From: Prevotella sp. tf2-5
GTDB taxonomy: Bacteria; Bacteroidota; Bacteroidia; Bacteroidales; Bacteroidaceae
Assembly (NCBI RefSeq): GCF_900115435.1
Contig: NZ_FOWK01000008.1
Location: 1-64,000 of the forward strand
Length of the DNA: 64,000 nt
Direction of reading: 5' to 3'
A model generated the notes under the pieces. That model had not been told where the DNA came from. It searched no databases and saw only the letters and a list, made by a program, of their open reading frames with translations. Numbering within the stretch: position 1 is the stretch's first letter; each line of letters starts with the position of its first letter. A program made the position numbers and the translations under genes. Shown here in pieces: positions 34,353-43,196 of the stretch.

Positions 34353-35600
34353 CTACATCAGCCACTTCCACACCGGCACTACAGGTATTCCTTCTTCCGT
34401 GCCCTCCTCATCGTAAGTGATCAGTAGGCACTTCCAGTCCTCGTGCGCCTTGGCATACTTCACCAATGGCGGCACTTCTCTGTTGTAAGTGGTCTCCTCC
34501 TTGATGCTATACGCCACCTGGATGGCCAACTTCTCGTCAGGTAATATGAAGTCTATCTCCTTGTCAGCATTTAGATAATACACATTCTCTTTGCCGTATC
34601 GTCTGAATAATTCCACCGCAACCATATTCTCCAGCAGCGAAGTCTCCGAATTCATCAGAAACAGGTTCAGCAATCCGTTGTCGATAAAGTAGTACTTCTT
34701 CTGCATCTCCTTCTCCGTCAGCTTTCCCACCTCGTTCTCCATGGGTAGTATCAGCCAACTGTCAGCTGCATATCCCGCGTAGTCAATCGTGGTAGGCACA
34801 CTGATGGGCGACCCAGTTGCCACGATTACATTCTTCAGTCTGTTATACGACAGAGGCTGCTTCACACTCTCTGCCATCTTCTTGATCAGGATGTTCAGCA
34901 CCCTGTCGTTCTTAATGTTGTTTCGCGCACAGATGTCGCCAAGGTAAATCTTCTGGTACAAGCTCGAAAGCATAGCCCGCTTGTTCTTAAACGACAGAAT
35001 CTCTGGCAGACCGCCATAATAGAAGTATTCATTCAGATGTCGCTTCACCTCGCTTCTCTGAATCGTGTCATATTCCCAATGCTCCCTCAGTTCCACCTGC
35101 TGCGCTGCCAGATACTCTTTGAACGAATATGGGTATGCATCATATATAAAGAACCGGCCACCCAACGTAGTTGCCACCTCCTTGCTCAGCATCTTCGCAT
35201 TGCTGCCCGTCACGTAAACAAGGTATTTAGCATCAGCCAGTCGGCGCACAAACTTATCCCAATGAGGAATGTTCTGCACCTCGTCTAGAAACACCACCGG
35301 CTTCTTGCCATACAGTTCCAGATGGGCCTCCAGCAAGCTGTTGAAGTCTTCTGTCTGGAATTCCGCCAAACGTTCATCCTCAAAGTCAACAAACAGAATC
35401 TCGTCCCATCCCTTTCCTGCTGCCTGCAGCTGACGTACACGCTGATACAGCAGGTACGACTTACCCGCATGTCTCACGCCAACTATCACATAGTTGCCGT
35501 TCTCTTCAAAGTCAGTGGGACGGTTCACGATCACCGCCTCATCCACTTCGCGCTGCTTACTAATTAGGCACTGTTTGATGACATCTTTACTGATACTCAT
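34353..35600 (-). CDS. AAA+ ATPase with DUF4143
   Basis: A 415-residue ATPase of the AAA_14/DUF4143 class. Walker A is GVRHAGKS (41-48), Walker B VVFLDEVQN (102-110), sensor 1 YVTGSNA. The C-terminal part contains the DUF4143 region with KYYFIDNGLLNLF, then a nuclease-like module (EIDFILPDEKLAIQVAYS with Asp, then Gln-Val in place of Glu-x-Lys). The family is common in Bacteroidetes, often in many copies per genome, with unproven function. The tail may be a degenerate PD-(D/E)XK fold. Confidence 0.88.
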   Translation of the reverse strand: MSISKDVIKQCLISKQREVDEAVIVNRPTDFEENGNYVIVGVRHAGKSYLLYQRVRQLQAAGKGWDEILFVDFEDERLAEFQTEDFNSLLEAHLELYGKKPVVFLDEVQNIPHWDKFVRRLADAKYLVYVTGSNAKMLSKEVATTLGGRFFIYDAYPYSFKEYLAAQQVELREHWEYDTIQRSEVKRHLNEYFYYGGLPEILSFKNKRAMLSSLYQKIYLGDICARNNIKNDRVLNILIKKMAESVKQPLSYNRLKNVIVATGSPISVPTTIDYAGYAADSWLILPMENEVGKLTEKEMQKKYYFIDNGLLNLFLMNSETSLLENMVAVELFRRYGKENVYYLNADKEIDFILPDEKLAIQVAYSIKEETTYNREVPPLVKYAKAHEDWKCLLITYDEEGTEEGIPVVPVWKWLM

Positions 35601-35648
35601 ATAAATTATATTTAATAAGAGTTGTATGATTTTATAAAGTTTGGTTTA

Positions 35649-35656
35649 CAAAGTTA
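35649..35656 (-). promoter_or_regulatory. -7 promoter element of the ATPase gene
   Basis: TAACTTTG on the minus strand, about 50 bp before the start at 35600. No clear -33 box. Confidence 0.4.
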
Positions 35657-35747
35657 AGCATTTTCTATAAAACAGAATTAATAAACCCTGATTTTTTACT
35701 ATATTTTCACATTTTTTTATCGCAACCACTATTTTCCCTGTCTATAT

Positions 35748-35778
35748 TTTGCCATGTCGTGGATTTGTCGTATATTTG
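35748..35778 (+). promoter_or_regulatory. Promoter of the GH3-response regulator operon
   Basis: TTTG (35748-35751), a 19-bp spacer and TATATTTG (35771-35778) match the Bacteroidetes consensus. The leader to the start codon at 35804 is about 20 nt. Confidence 0.75.
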
Positions 35779-35803
35779 CAGGCAATATAAATGAATAAGG
35801 TAT

Positions 35804-38134
35804 ATGAAATCAATCTTTGGAAGGATTTTAACGACAGGTTTAATTGGTTTGACAATGGGATGTAATAGTAGTGTCGATATCGAGCAACAAGTGGATGAGC
35901 TCTATGGAAAGATGACGCAGGAGGAGCGTATCGCCCAACTGCAGAGTCTTTATATGGATGTGCTGTTCGATGAGCAAGGAAAGCTGGATACGGCAAAATG
36001 TCGCCAGCTGATACCAAACGGTATCGGACACTTCTCCCAGTTTGCCATGCAGAAACCCAGAGATCCCAATGAGTTGCGAGACCGTGTCGCCGCCGTCCAG
36101 GATTGGCTCATCAAGAATACGCCCAATGGTATTCCTGCTCTCTGTCATGAGGAAGTGCTGACAGGTGTGAACACGTTAGGTTCCACCATCTATCCCCAAC
36201 AGATAGGACAGGCGTGCTCCTTTAATCCGGTACTTGCGGAGCTGAAGACGAAGCAGACGAGTAATGCCCTGCGTAAGATGGGAGGTATACTGGCACTCTC
36301 CCCAATGGTTGACGTATGCAGAACACCTAGTTTCAACCGTTTGGAGGAGTCATATGGTGAGGATGCCTACCTGTCGGCAGTGATGGGTACAGCCTTCGTC
36401 AAAGGACTGCAACAAGGTGACCTGAAGAAAGGTGTTGGAGCATGCTCAAAGCACTATCTCGGCTATGGCGGTGGCGGTGATGCGGAGGAAAAGGAACTGA
36501 TGGAGGAGATCCTGATGCCCCATGAGGCGATGATCCGTCTGGCAGGAAGCCGCGTTGTCATGCCAGGCTATCATGCCGTGCATGGTACCAACTGTGTCGC
36601 CAATGGTGAGATCCTGAATGATATCCTTCGTGGCTATGTGGGATTTGACGGTATGGTGGTGAGTGACTATACCGCCATTGGTCAGATCCCTGATACGGAG
36701 GATCCTATACAGAAAGCCGCTGCAGCCATCAATGGTGGTAATGATGTCGACTTCCCGACAGGTTCTGATTATAAGTATTTGCCAGATGCCATCAAAAAGG
36801 GACTCGTCAAGCCGGAAGTGCTGGAGCGAGCAGTAAAAGATGTGCTGCGACATAAGTTCCGTGCAGGACTGTTCGACAAGGATGCGTATCTCTATTCCTC
36901 AGAGAAAATAGTCCTCGACACCCCGGAGGAGCGTAAGACCGCCTATGATATCGCCACTCAGTCGGTGGTGCTGTTAGAGAATAATGGTGTCCTTCCCTTG
37001 AAGGATGTCAAGAATATCCTGCTGACAGGTCCTAACGCCAACAGTATCTGGGCGATGTGTGGTGACTATACCTATCCTGCCATGTCTTATTTCTGGAAGA
37101 TGCAGGAGGACGTGCCGGATAACCCCCATATCGTGAAACTGCTGGAGGGTATGACGAAACAGAAACCTGAGGATGTCAACCTCATGTACTCCCGTGGCTG
37201 TGACTGGACAGAGGAGATAGAGACCAAATATGGTGAGGTGGGTGATGCACGAGCTTGGGAATACGCACTGCTCCATCGTAAGGTAGACGCTGGTGAGAAA
37301 GCAGACAAACAGGAAGCGCTCCAAATGGCTAGCCAGAGTGACGTGATTATCGCCGCTGTGGGTGAGAATGTGATGCTGTGCGGAGAGAACCGTGACCGCA
37401 TGGGACTCCGGCTGCCAGGAAAACAGGAACAGTATGTCGAGGAACTCATCAAGACTGGCAAGCCTGTTGTGTTGGTCATTTTCGGCGGTAGGGCACAGGT
37501 GGTGTCCGGACTGGCAGAGAAATGTGCCGCAGTCATCCAGGCATGGTACCCTGGTGAGGAAGGTGGCAACGCTGTGGCAGACATCCTCTATGGTAAGGTG
37601 TCTCCCTCCGCAAAACTGTCTGTCAGCTATCCCAATACGGAGATCAACACTCCCGTCTGCTATAACTATAGCGCAGAGAAAGACGCACGGATCCAGTGGC
37701 CCTTCGGCTATGGTCTGACCTATACCACTTTTGAGTACGGCAACCTTCATGTGGACAAAGAGATGGCTACTACTAACGAGAGTATCAGTCTTTCTTTCGA
37801 AATAAAGAATACGGGTAAGATGACTGCTGACGAGATAGCACAGATATACCTGAGTCCTGCTGACGGGCAGTCTATCCGTCCCATCCAACTGCAAGGCTTC
37901 GCACGTGTCAGTTTGCAGCCTGGGGAGCAGAAGAAGGTACAAGTCAAGCTCTATACGGAGCAGTTTGGCTTCTATACTCATGAAAGTCAGCGACAGTGGA
38001 ACATCCGTCCTGGTAAGTATATCGTAAAGGTGGGCAGCTCCTCAGAGGATATCAAACTACAAGAGACGATTACCCTTACCGGTGATCCTGTCGTCAAGCC
38101 CATCAGGGATTTCTATTTCTCAGAGACATTATAA
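35804..38134 (+). CDS. GH3 beta-glucosidase/beta-xylosidase, lipoprotein
   Basis: A 776-residue glycoside hydrolase family 3 enzyme that releases beta-linked glucose or xylose from oligosaccharides. The signal peptide ends in the lipobox LTMGC (Cys20), so it is membrane-anchored. The TIM-barrel domain has SKHYLGYG and the nucleophile motif VVSDYTAI (Asp288). The alpha/beta sandwich domain starts near IATQSVVLLENNGVLPL, and a C-terminal Fn3-like domain follows (residues about 670-760). It is coupled to a response regulator gene 3 bp downstream and sits next to two GH31 and one GH2 genes, which suggests oligosaccharide breakdown of xyloglucan type. Confidence 0.94.
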   Translation: MKSIFGRILTTGLIGLTMGCNSSVDIEQQVDELYGKMTQEERIAQLQSLYMDVLFDEQGKLDTAKCRQLIPNGIGHFSQFAMQKPRDPNELRDRVAAVQDWLIKNTPNGIPALCHEEVLTGVNTLGSTIYPQQIGQACSFNPVLAELKTKQTSNALRKMGGILALSPMVDVCRTPSFNRLEESYGEDAYLSAVMGTAFVKGLQQGDLKKGVGACSKHYLGYGGGGDAEEKELMEEILMPHEAMIRLAGSRVVMPGYHAVHGTNCVANGEILNDILRGYVGFDGMVVSDYTAIGQIPDTEDPIQKAAAAINGGNDVDFPTGSDYKYLPDAIKKGLVKPEVLERAVKDVLRHKFRAGLFDKDAYLYSSEKIVLDTPEERKTAYDIATQSVVLLENNGVLPLKDVKNILLTGPNANSIWAMCGDYTYPAMSYFWKMQEDVPDNPHIVKLLEGMTKQKPEDVNLMYSRGCDWTEEIETKYGEVGDARAWEYALLHRKVDAGEKADKQEALQMASQSDVIIAAVGENVMLCGENRDRMGLRLPGKQEQYVEELIKTGKPVVLVIFGGRAQVVSGLAEKCAAVIQAWYPGEEGGNAVADILYGKVSPSAKLSVSYPNTEINTPVCYNYSAEKDARIQWPFGYGLTYTTFEYGNLHVDKEMATTNESISLSFEIKNTGKMTADEIAQIYLSPADGQSIRPIQLQGFARVSLQPGEQKKVQVKLYTEQFGFYTHESQRQWNIRPGKYIVKVGSSSEDIKLQETITLTGDPVVKPIRDFYFSETL

Positions 38135-38137
38135 TAT

Positions 38138-38779
38138 ATGTATGTAGTATTAGCCGACAATCAGGATATCACCAGGGCAGGCATGATGTATGTCTGTCAG
38201 GAGCTGGGGCAGGTGGAGATGCACCGTGCTGAGGATAAGGTGGAGCTGATAGAACAGTTGAAACAGCATCCTGAGGCAGTGGTGGTATTAGACTATACCC
38301 TTTTTGATATCAATGATGTCGAGGAACTGGAAATCCTGTATCAGCGATTCCCTCAAGTACAATGGATACTTTTCAGTGTGGACCTGTCGGGTGATTTTGT
38401 CCGTCGGGTGATTGCCATCTCCCCACGTTTCAGTATCTTGTTGAAAGAGTCACCTATACAAGAGATAAGAGAGTGCCTGTTGTTTGGGCAGCGACATCAG
38501 CGATATATCTGTCAGCGGATGGCAGAGCTGTTGTTGGCTCCGCAAACGAAAGTGGTGGAAGAGGATGTGAAACTGACACCTACGGAAATCGAGATTCTTA
38601 AGGATATCGCACTGGGACAGACCACCAAAGAGATCGCGGAACGTCGTTTCTCCAGTTTCCATACTGTGAATACCCATCGGAAGAATATTTTCAGGAAACT
38701 AGGGGTCAATAATGTCCATGAGGCTACCAAATATGCCTTGAGAGCAGGACTTGTAGACTCTGCGGAATACTATATATAA
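38138..38779 (+). CDS. NarL/LuxR-type response regulator
   Basis: A 213-residue response regulator. The receiver domain has the phospho-acceptor in VVVLDYTLFD, the conserved Ser in ILFSVDLSG and the Lys in ILLKESP. One acidic-pocket residue near the N-terminus is replaced (VLADNQD in place of the usual Asp-Asp pair). The C-terminal LuxR helix-turn-helix reads LTPTEIEILKDIALGQTTKE, then HTVNTHRKNIFRKLGV. It is translated 3 bp after the GH3 gene and probably controls the glycan genes. The nearby histidine kinase at 46218-47993 is a plausible partner, but this is inference. Confidence 0.93.
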   Translation: MYVVLADNQDITRAGMMYVCQELGQVEMHRAEDKVELIEQLKQHPEAVVVLDYTLFDINDVEELEILYQRFPQVQWILFSVDLSGDFVRRVIAISPRFSILLKESPIQEIRECLLFGQRHQRYICQRMAELLLAPQTKVVEEDVKLTPTEIEILKDIALGQTTKEIAERRFSSFHTVNTHRKNIFRKLGVNNVHEATKYALRAGLVDSAEYYI

Positions 38780-38805
38780 TAAAGGTTTTCGTCGCTTTTC
38801 AGAAT

Positions 38806-38892
38806 AAAAAAAGTAGGAATTATCTCACGACAACTCCTACCCAATTTCTAACTAACTTATTATCAACTATTCATTACTCATTCTGAATTCAC
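38806..38892 (-). ncRNA. Candidate small RNA (about 85 nt)
   Basis: A minus-strand promoter (TATCTTTG, 38904-38897, with TTG 20 bp upstream) is followed about 50 nt later by a 12-bp stem GUAGGAGUUGUC-GUGA-GAUAAUUCCUAC (two G-U pairs, GNRA loop; 38840-38813), then seven U residues (38812-38806). No reading frame over a few codons lies between them. This is the layout of an independent small RNA. It lies between the GH3/regulator operon and the lacI-type gene, and may regulate the locus; its targets are unknown. Confidence 0.6.
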
Positions 38893-38896
38893 ATTG

Positions 38897-38928
38897 CAAA
38901 GATAAGTACTTTTTTTGATATCTGCAAG
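38897..38928 (-). promoter_or_regulatory. Promoter of the candidate small RNA
   Basis: TATCTTTG (38904-38897 on the minus strand) with CTTG (38928-38925) upstream after 20 bp. It faces away from the lacI-type promoter at 38967-38998. Confidence 0.6.
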
Positions 38929-38958
38929 AAAAAGACAAAAAAACTTCGAAAAAAGTTC

Positions 38959-38972
38959 CGTAAACGTTTGCG
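38959..38972. promoter_or_regulatory. LacI-family operator
   Basis: CGTAAACGTTTGCG fits the LacI/GalR operator pattern GnAAnCGnTTnC around a central CpG, with full agreement in the 12-bp core. It overlaps the -33 box of the following promoter, so the regulator probably represses itself. Confidence 0.65.
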
Positions 38973-38998
38973 TAACTCGGAAATTATTAGTAATTTTG
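38967..38998 (+). promoter_or_regulatory. Promoter of the lacI-type gene
   Basis: TTTG (38967-38970), a 20-bp spacer and TAATTTTG (38991-38998). The ATG at 39005 lies only 6 bp after the -7 element, so the mRNA would be leaderless or nearly so. Confidence 0.7.
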
Positions 38999-39004
38999 CA
39001 TGTG

Positions 39005-40033
39005 ATGAGTAAAATTAAGCAACATAGAACCTCCTTAAAAGATCTGGCAAAAGAGTTAAATGTCAGTATTGCCACAGTGAGTCGTGCCTTACGTAGCTCA
39101 ACAGAGATAGGTGAGGAAATGCAGCGTCGTGTGAAGGAACTGGCAAAGAAAATGAACTACCGCCCGAATCCCTTCGCACAAAGCCTTCGCAAAGAGGCTC
39201 CCAAGATTATAGGGGTGGTGGTGCCGAACCTGGTGACCCACTATTATGCCGCTGTCCTTGATGGTATTGAGGATGAGGCGAGAAGGGCAGGGTATAGCGT
39301 GATCAGCGCCAACAGCCATGAGGACTGCGAGAAGGAAGCGAATGTGGTGGATAACTTCATCGGCTTGCATGTGGAGGGTATCATTGCTTGTCTGGCTCAG
39401 ACAACGACAGACTATAGTCATTTTGAGGAATTAGCCTCAATGGGTATCCCCTTGGTGTTCTTTGGACGGACCTGTCTTTCCGACCGCTTCTCCAGTGTGA
39501 CAGCTAATGGTGATGAGGCTGCGATGATGGCTACCCAGCATCTGATAGATACGGGCAGCCGTCGTATCTCCTTCATCGGAGGTCCTAATCATCTGGATAT
39601 GGTGCAACGACGTAAACACGGCTATTTGGAGGCTTTGCGTGAGAATCGTATCCCCATAGAACGCGACTTGGTGATTTGTAATAAGATAGACTATCAGGTG
39701 GCATTGGAGGAAACTGTGAAATTACTACAGAGGGAGGATCGCCCGGATGCGATACTCGCCTTTAATGATATCATCACCTTTGCCGCTTTTACGGCTATAA
39801 AACAGCTGGGACTGCGCATCCCCGATGATGTTGCCCTTATAGGTTTTACGGATGATGCCCATGCGGCTTATGTGACCCCCCGGATGTCTGCCATAGTGGA
39901 TCAGTCGTATCTGATGGGTGTTACTGCCTGTCAGGTGTTGTTGGGGCATATTCAGGGGGATACTAAGGTGCAAAAGAAGATTGTTCCCCAGCAGTTGATG
40001 ATCCGAGATACTTCCGCGAAAAACAAAAAGTAA
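39005..40033 (+). CDS. LacI/GalR-family transcription regulator
   Basis: A 342-residue repressor. The N-terminal helix-turn-helix is TSLKDLAKELNVSIATVSRA, followed by the hinge YRPNPFAQSLRK, and a periplasmic-binding-protein-like sensor domain (KIIGVVVPNL to the end) that binds a sugar or sugar phosphate. It probably controls the surrounding glycan genes and itself, through the operator at 38959-38972. The start at 39005 is preferred to 38915 because the promoter lies between them. Confidence 0.93.
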   Translation: MSKIKQHRTSLKDLAKELNVSIATVSRALRSSTEIGEEMQRRVKELAKKMNYRPNPFAQSLRKEAPKIIGVVVPNLVTHYYAAVLDGIEDEARRAGYSVISANSHEDCEKEANVVDNFIGLHVEGIIACLAQTTTDYSHFEELASMGIPLVFFGRTCLSDRFSSVTANGDEAAMMATQHLIDTGSRRISFIGGPNHLDMVQRRKHGYLEALRENRIPIERDLVICNKIDYQVALEETVKLLQREDRPDAILAFNDIITFAAFTAIKQLGLRIPDDVALIGFTDDAHAAYVTPRMSAIVDQSYLMGVTACQVLLGHIQGDTKVQKKIVPQQLMIRDTSAKNKK

Positions 40034-40041
40034 GCATTTTT

Positions 40042-40073
40042 TTTGGTCATATTGTAAAAAAAGTGTATTTTTG
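40042..40073 (+). promoter_or_regulatory. Promoter of the sensor-GH operon
   Basis: TTTG (40042-40045), a 20-bp spacer and TATTTTTG (40066-40073). It separates the long operon from the lacI-type gene, and rules out the upstream GTG start at 40063. Confidence 0.75.
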
Positions 40074-40104
40074 CAGATATTATTTGGAAAGATATATTTT
40101 ACCA

Positions 40105-43100
40105 ATGACTAAGAAACTTGTTTTACTATCCTTATTCATATGCCTGATGCCATTGGCTACGATGGCAGGGATACCTGATGTGAAGTTCAGTCGCTTGGAT
40201 ACACGCGATGGACTGAGTAACTCCCAGTTGTTATGTATTCTTCGTGACTCGAGGGGTATGATGTGGTTTGGAACGCCTTACGGATTGAACCGCTATGACG
40301 GGTACCGATTCAAGACGTTCTATTCCTATCCCAAGGATACGACTACGATGCGTAACAATTATGTGGATGAGATTTATGAGGCATACGATGGGAAACTGTG
40401 GCTCCGGCAGAGTATGAACTATACCATCTATGATCCTGTGACGGAGAAATTCGACCGCCATCCGGAACAGTGGTTGCAAGAGCATGGTATCACAGGAGGT
40501 ATAGAGCGTCTTTATATCGACTCGAGAAAAGACTTCTGGGTGAAGACTTATGAGAACGGCTTCTGGCATTATAGTCCTCGTACGGGCAAATTAAAGCAAT
40601 ACCACTTTGGCTATGGTCGTCAGGAGTTCAATAGTGACTTTGGTGTCTCTGGATTTACAGAGTTCGGGAAGAGCGTGTTGATATCTTCTTTCAATGGTGA
40701 GATCATCTGCTTTAATCGTGAGAAAGACTGGATCAGCTGGAAGAGTGACTATCTGCGAAAACACGGATTCGTCAACAACCAGGACTGTAAGCTGCGGGTA
40801 GACAATGAAGGTAACTTGTATGCTATCACGATGCAGGGAACCTATATCTTGATGAATGGCAAAAGGCGATGGTGCCATTCCCTGCCAGAGTTGTTCCATA
40901 GCTGGGGAATTAATGACACAGAGGAAGTGCAGAGCGTCTGGGATGTCCAGTTGGACCATCGAAAGAGATTATGGCTTGCCACAGACCATCATGGCGTGAT
41001 CATCGTCGATCGTAAGTCGCAGGAGATTCGCCAATTCTTGAATGACAAGCATGACGAGACCACTGTCAGTGACAATACCATCCGTTTCATCTATCGCGAC
41101 CAGTTGTCTCGCATGTGGTTGGGATCCTATATGAATGGTGTGTGCTGCTATACTGAGAGTAGTTCGAATTTCCAAAATATCGAGTTAGGGAATATCAATA
41201 CTATCTGTGTCGACAAGGCTGGCTACTATTGGTTAGGTACTAACGACAAGGGTATCATCCGTTTTGATCCCCGTACGGAGGAACAGGTCGTCTATGACAA
41301 GGCGAACAGCGGTATCGCCTCTAATACAATGGTTGGTTCTTTGGCTGCTCGCGACGGTTCCGTATGGTTTGGAACCTATGAGGGTGGTCTGATTCATATT
41401 AAGGACGGACAGGTGACTAACTATCGCGCTACAGGAAAGCCCAACGACCTTGCTAATAATAATGTATGGACTGTTTATGAGGACCAGTGGGGGTATATAT
41501 GGATAGGAACGCTGGGAAGTGGTGTACAGCGTATTGACCCGAGAACGGGACACATGGACGAACCGATCAACACCAAGAACTCTATCCTTCCCAGTGACTA
41601 TATCTCTACGATTAGCAGTACACAGAAGGGCTGGCTGATGGTGTCACACTCTGTTTACTATTCTATTATCAACCCTAAGACAAAGAAGGTTATTAATCGT
41701 AATATTACGGACAACCATAATAATATTAGTATTACGGAGACTTCTATCAATGCGATGCAAGATAGTCGTGGGTTGTCATGGCAAGGCTCATCCTCTGGAG
41801 CTACGATATGGGACCCAAAGACCAACGAGGTCTATCTTATCGACATGCGTTCTGGTATGTTTGGCTCTACTGTAAACAGTATGATAGAAGATGAGCGTCA
41901 TACGATGTGGCTGGTAACGGATCACGGAGTGACAAATGTGGTGCCACAGAAAGTCGCAGACAATAAATGGAACTTTGTGGTGCGTAGTTTCAACAATCGT
42001 GACGGACTACATGGCAGTCCCTATAACCAGCGCTCACTTTGTTATACTCCTGACGGGAAAATCCTGGTGGGTGGTCAAGGAGGACTTGACATCATCAATC
42101 CTAAGAAAATGGGTAAGGGACGTTTGAGGGAGGTTCCTCTTTTTAGTGGACTGAAGATCGGTGGTCGTGAGGTGGAAGTTGGTGAGGAGATTCATGACGA
42201 TATCGTATTAGATGAGGCTCTTGACTATTGCCGTGAGATTACTCTTAGGTACGACGAGGAATTCACGGTACAGTTGGCAAGTAATAGTGGTGAGATCCAT
42301 AACCGTTCCCGTTTTATCTATAAGTTGGATGGCTATAATGACGAATGGCTGCGTACAGAAGAGGTGAATCCTAATATCACCTATCAGAGTCTTCGTGCAG
42401 GCTCTTATGACTTATGTGTCCATATGATGAACGATGACGGAACGATGGGAAAGGAAGAGAACCGTATCTCCATCACCATCCGTCCTCCTTTGTGGCGTAC
42501 TCGTTGGATGATATTACTTTACATGCTATTGATAGCTGTCGCCGCATGGATCTGGAGGAAATGGTATATCAAACGTCACGAGCGACGAATAGAGGCAGAG
42601 AATCTCCGTCGTGAGACTGAGAAGATATCCTGGATGTCGGAAATGCGAAGGAAAATGGCAGAAGAGCAGTCTGATGAGACTCTTGTGGTGAAACAAGATA
42701 AAATGGAAGCCCAGATGCAACAAGCAGACATCGTCGCTTTCATCAAGAAGGTGTGTGATGAGTTTAAGGGATATGAGAATCTGCCTTTCAAGTTGTCTAT
42801 CGTCACTGCAGTCAACCAATTGCAATTGATGTTTGACCCTGAACTGATGAAACGTGCGATGAATATCCTCCTGACGAACTCCGTCAGGTTTGCTCCAACA
42901 GAGAGTCGTATCAGTGTGGGGGTTGCCCGGATGTCAACTGGGGATGCTCAGATACAGGTGGCAGATAACGGGGTAGGAGTTCCCGAGCAATATAGGGAGC
43001 ATATCTTCGATCCTGTCCCTGAGGGTGAAGGTATTCAGCTCGATAAGGTGAAGGCAATAGTGGATGCCCATCATGGCACTATCCGAATGGAGGATAATCC

Positions 43101-43176
43101 TGGTGGCGGCTCTATCTTTATCATCACTCTGCCTGGAGGTGATGTCATAGAAGAGGCTGAAATCATAGAAGACTAG
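40105..43176 (+). CDS. Propeller/Y_Y_Y sensor with degenerate kinase domain
   Basis: A 1023-residue membrane sensor. A signal peptide (ends ATMAG) is followed by two periplasmic beta-propellers of two-component-regulator type repeats (SRGMMWFGTPYGLNRYDGYR, GSVWFGTYEGGLIHI, GYIWIGTLGSGVQRI), a Y_Y_Y domain and one membrane helix (about 805-825). The cytoplasmic part keeps a HATPase-like module (NILLTNSVRFAP as N box, VADNGVGVP as G1 box), but no H box with a phospho-acceptor His-Glu is present and the G2 box is altered (GEGIQLDKVK). It also lacks the response-regulator and AraC parts of a hybrid system. It may act through a partner kinase. Confidence 0.85.
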   Translation: MTKKLVLLSLFICLMPLATMAGIPDVKFSRLDTRDGLSNSQLLCILRDSRGMMWFGTPYGLNRYDGYRFKTFYSYPKDTTTMRNNYVDEIYEAYDGKLWLRQSMNYTIYDPVTEKFDRHPEQWLQEHGITGGIERLYIDSRKDFWVKTYENGFWHYSPRTGKLKQYHFGYGRQEFNSDFGVSGFTEFGKSVLISSFNGEIICFNREKDWISWKSDYLRKHGFVNNQDCKLRVDNEGNLYAITMQGTYILMNGKRRWCHSLPELFHSWGINDTEEVQSVWDVQLDHRKRLWLATDHHGVIIVDRKSQEIRQFLNDKHDETTVSDNTIRFIYRDQLSRMWLGSYMNGVCCYTESSSNFQNIELGNINTICVDKAGYYWLGTNDKGIIRFDPRTEEQVVYDKANSGIASNTMVGSLAARDGSVWFGTYEGGLIHIKDGQVTNYRATGKPNDLANNNVWTVYEDQWGYIWIGTLGSGVQRIDPRTGHMDEPINTKNSILPSDYISTISSTQKGWLMVSHSVYYSIINPKTKKVINRNITDNHNNISITETSINAMQDSRGLSWQGSSSGATIWDPKTNEVYLIDMRSGMFGSTVNSMIEDERHTMWLVTDHGVTNVVPQKVADNKWNFVVRSFNNRDGLHGSPYNQRSLCYTPDGKILVGGQGGLDIINPKKMGKGRLREVPLFSGLKIGGREVEVGEEIHDDIVLDEALDYCREITLRYDEEFTVQLASNSGEIHNRSRFIYKLDGYNDEWLRTEEVNPNITYQSLRAGSYDLCVHMMNDDGTMGKEENRISITIRPPLWRTRWMILLYMLLIAVAAWIWRKWYIKRHERRIEAENLRRETEKISWMSEMRRKMAEEQSDETLVVKQDKMEAQMQQADIVAFIKKVCDEFKGYENLPFKLSIVTAVNQLQLMFDPELMKRAMNILLTNSVRFAPTESRISVGVARMSTGDAQIQVADNGVGVPEQYREHIFDPVPEGEGIQLDKVKAIVDAHHGTIRMEDNPGGGSIFIITLPGGDVIEEAEIIED

Positions 43177-43196
43177 CAAAAACATTAAATAAATCA

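Noticed and set aside
36974..37981. 335-residue minus-strand frame opposite GH3
   Set aside because: It is rich in His, Leu and Cys from antisense codons and lies opposite a clear GH3 enzyme.
38878..39075. 65-residue minus-strand frame near the lacI-type gene
   Set aside because: It is antisense to the helix-turn-helix coding region, and the minus-strand promoter at 38897 lies inside it.
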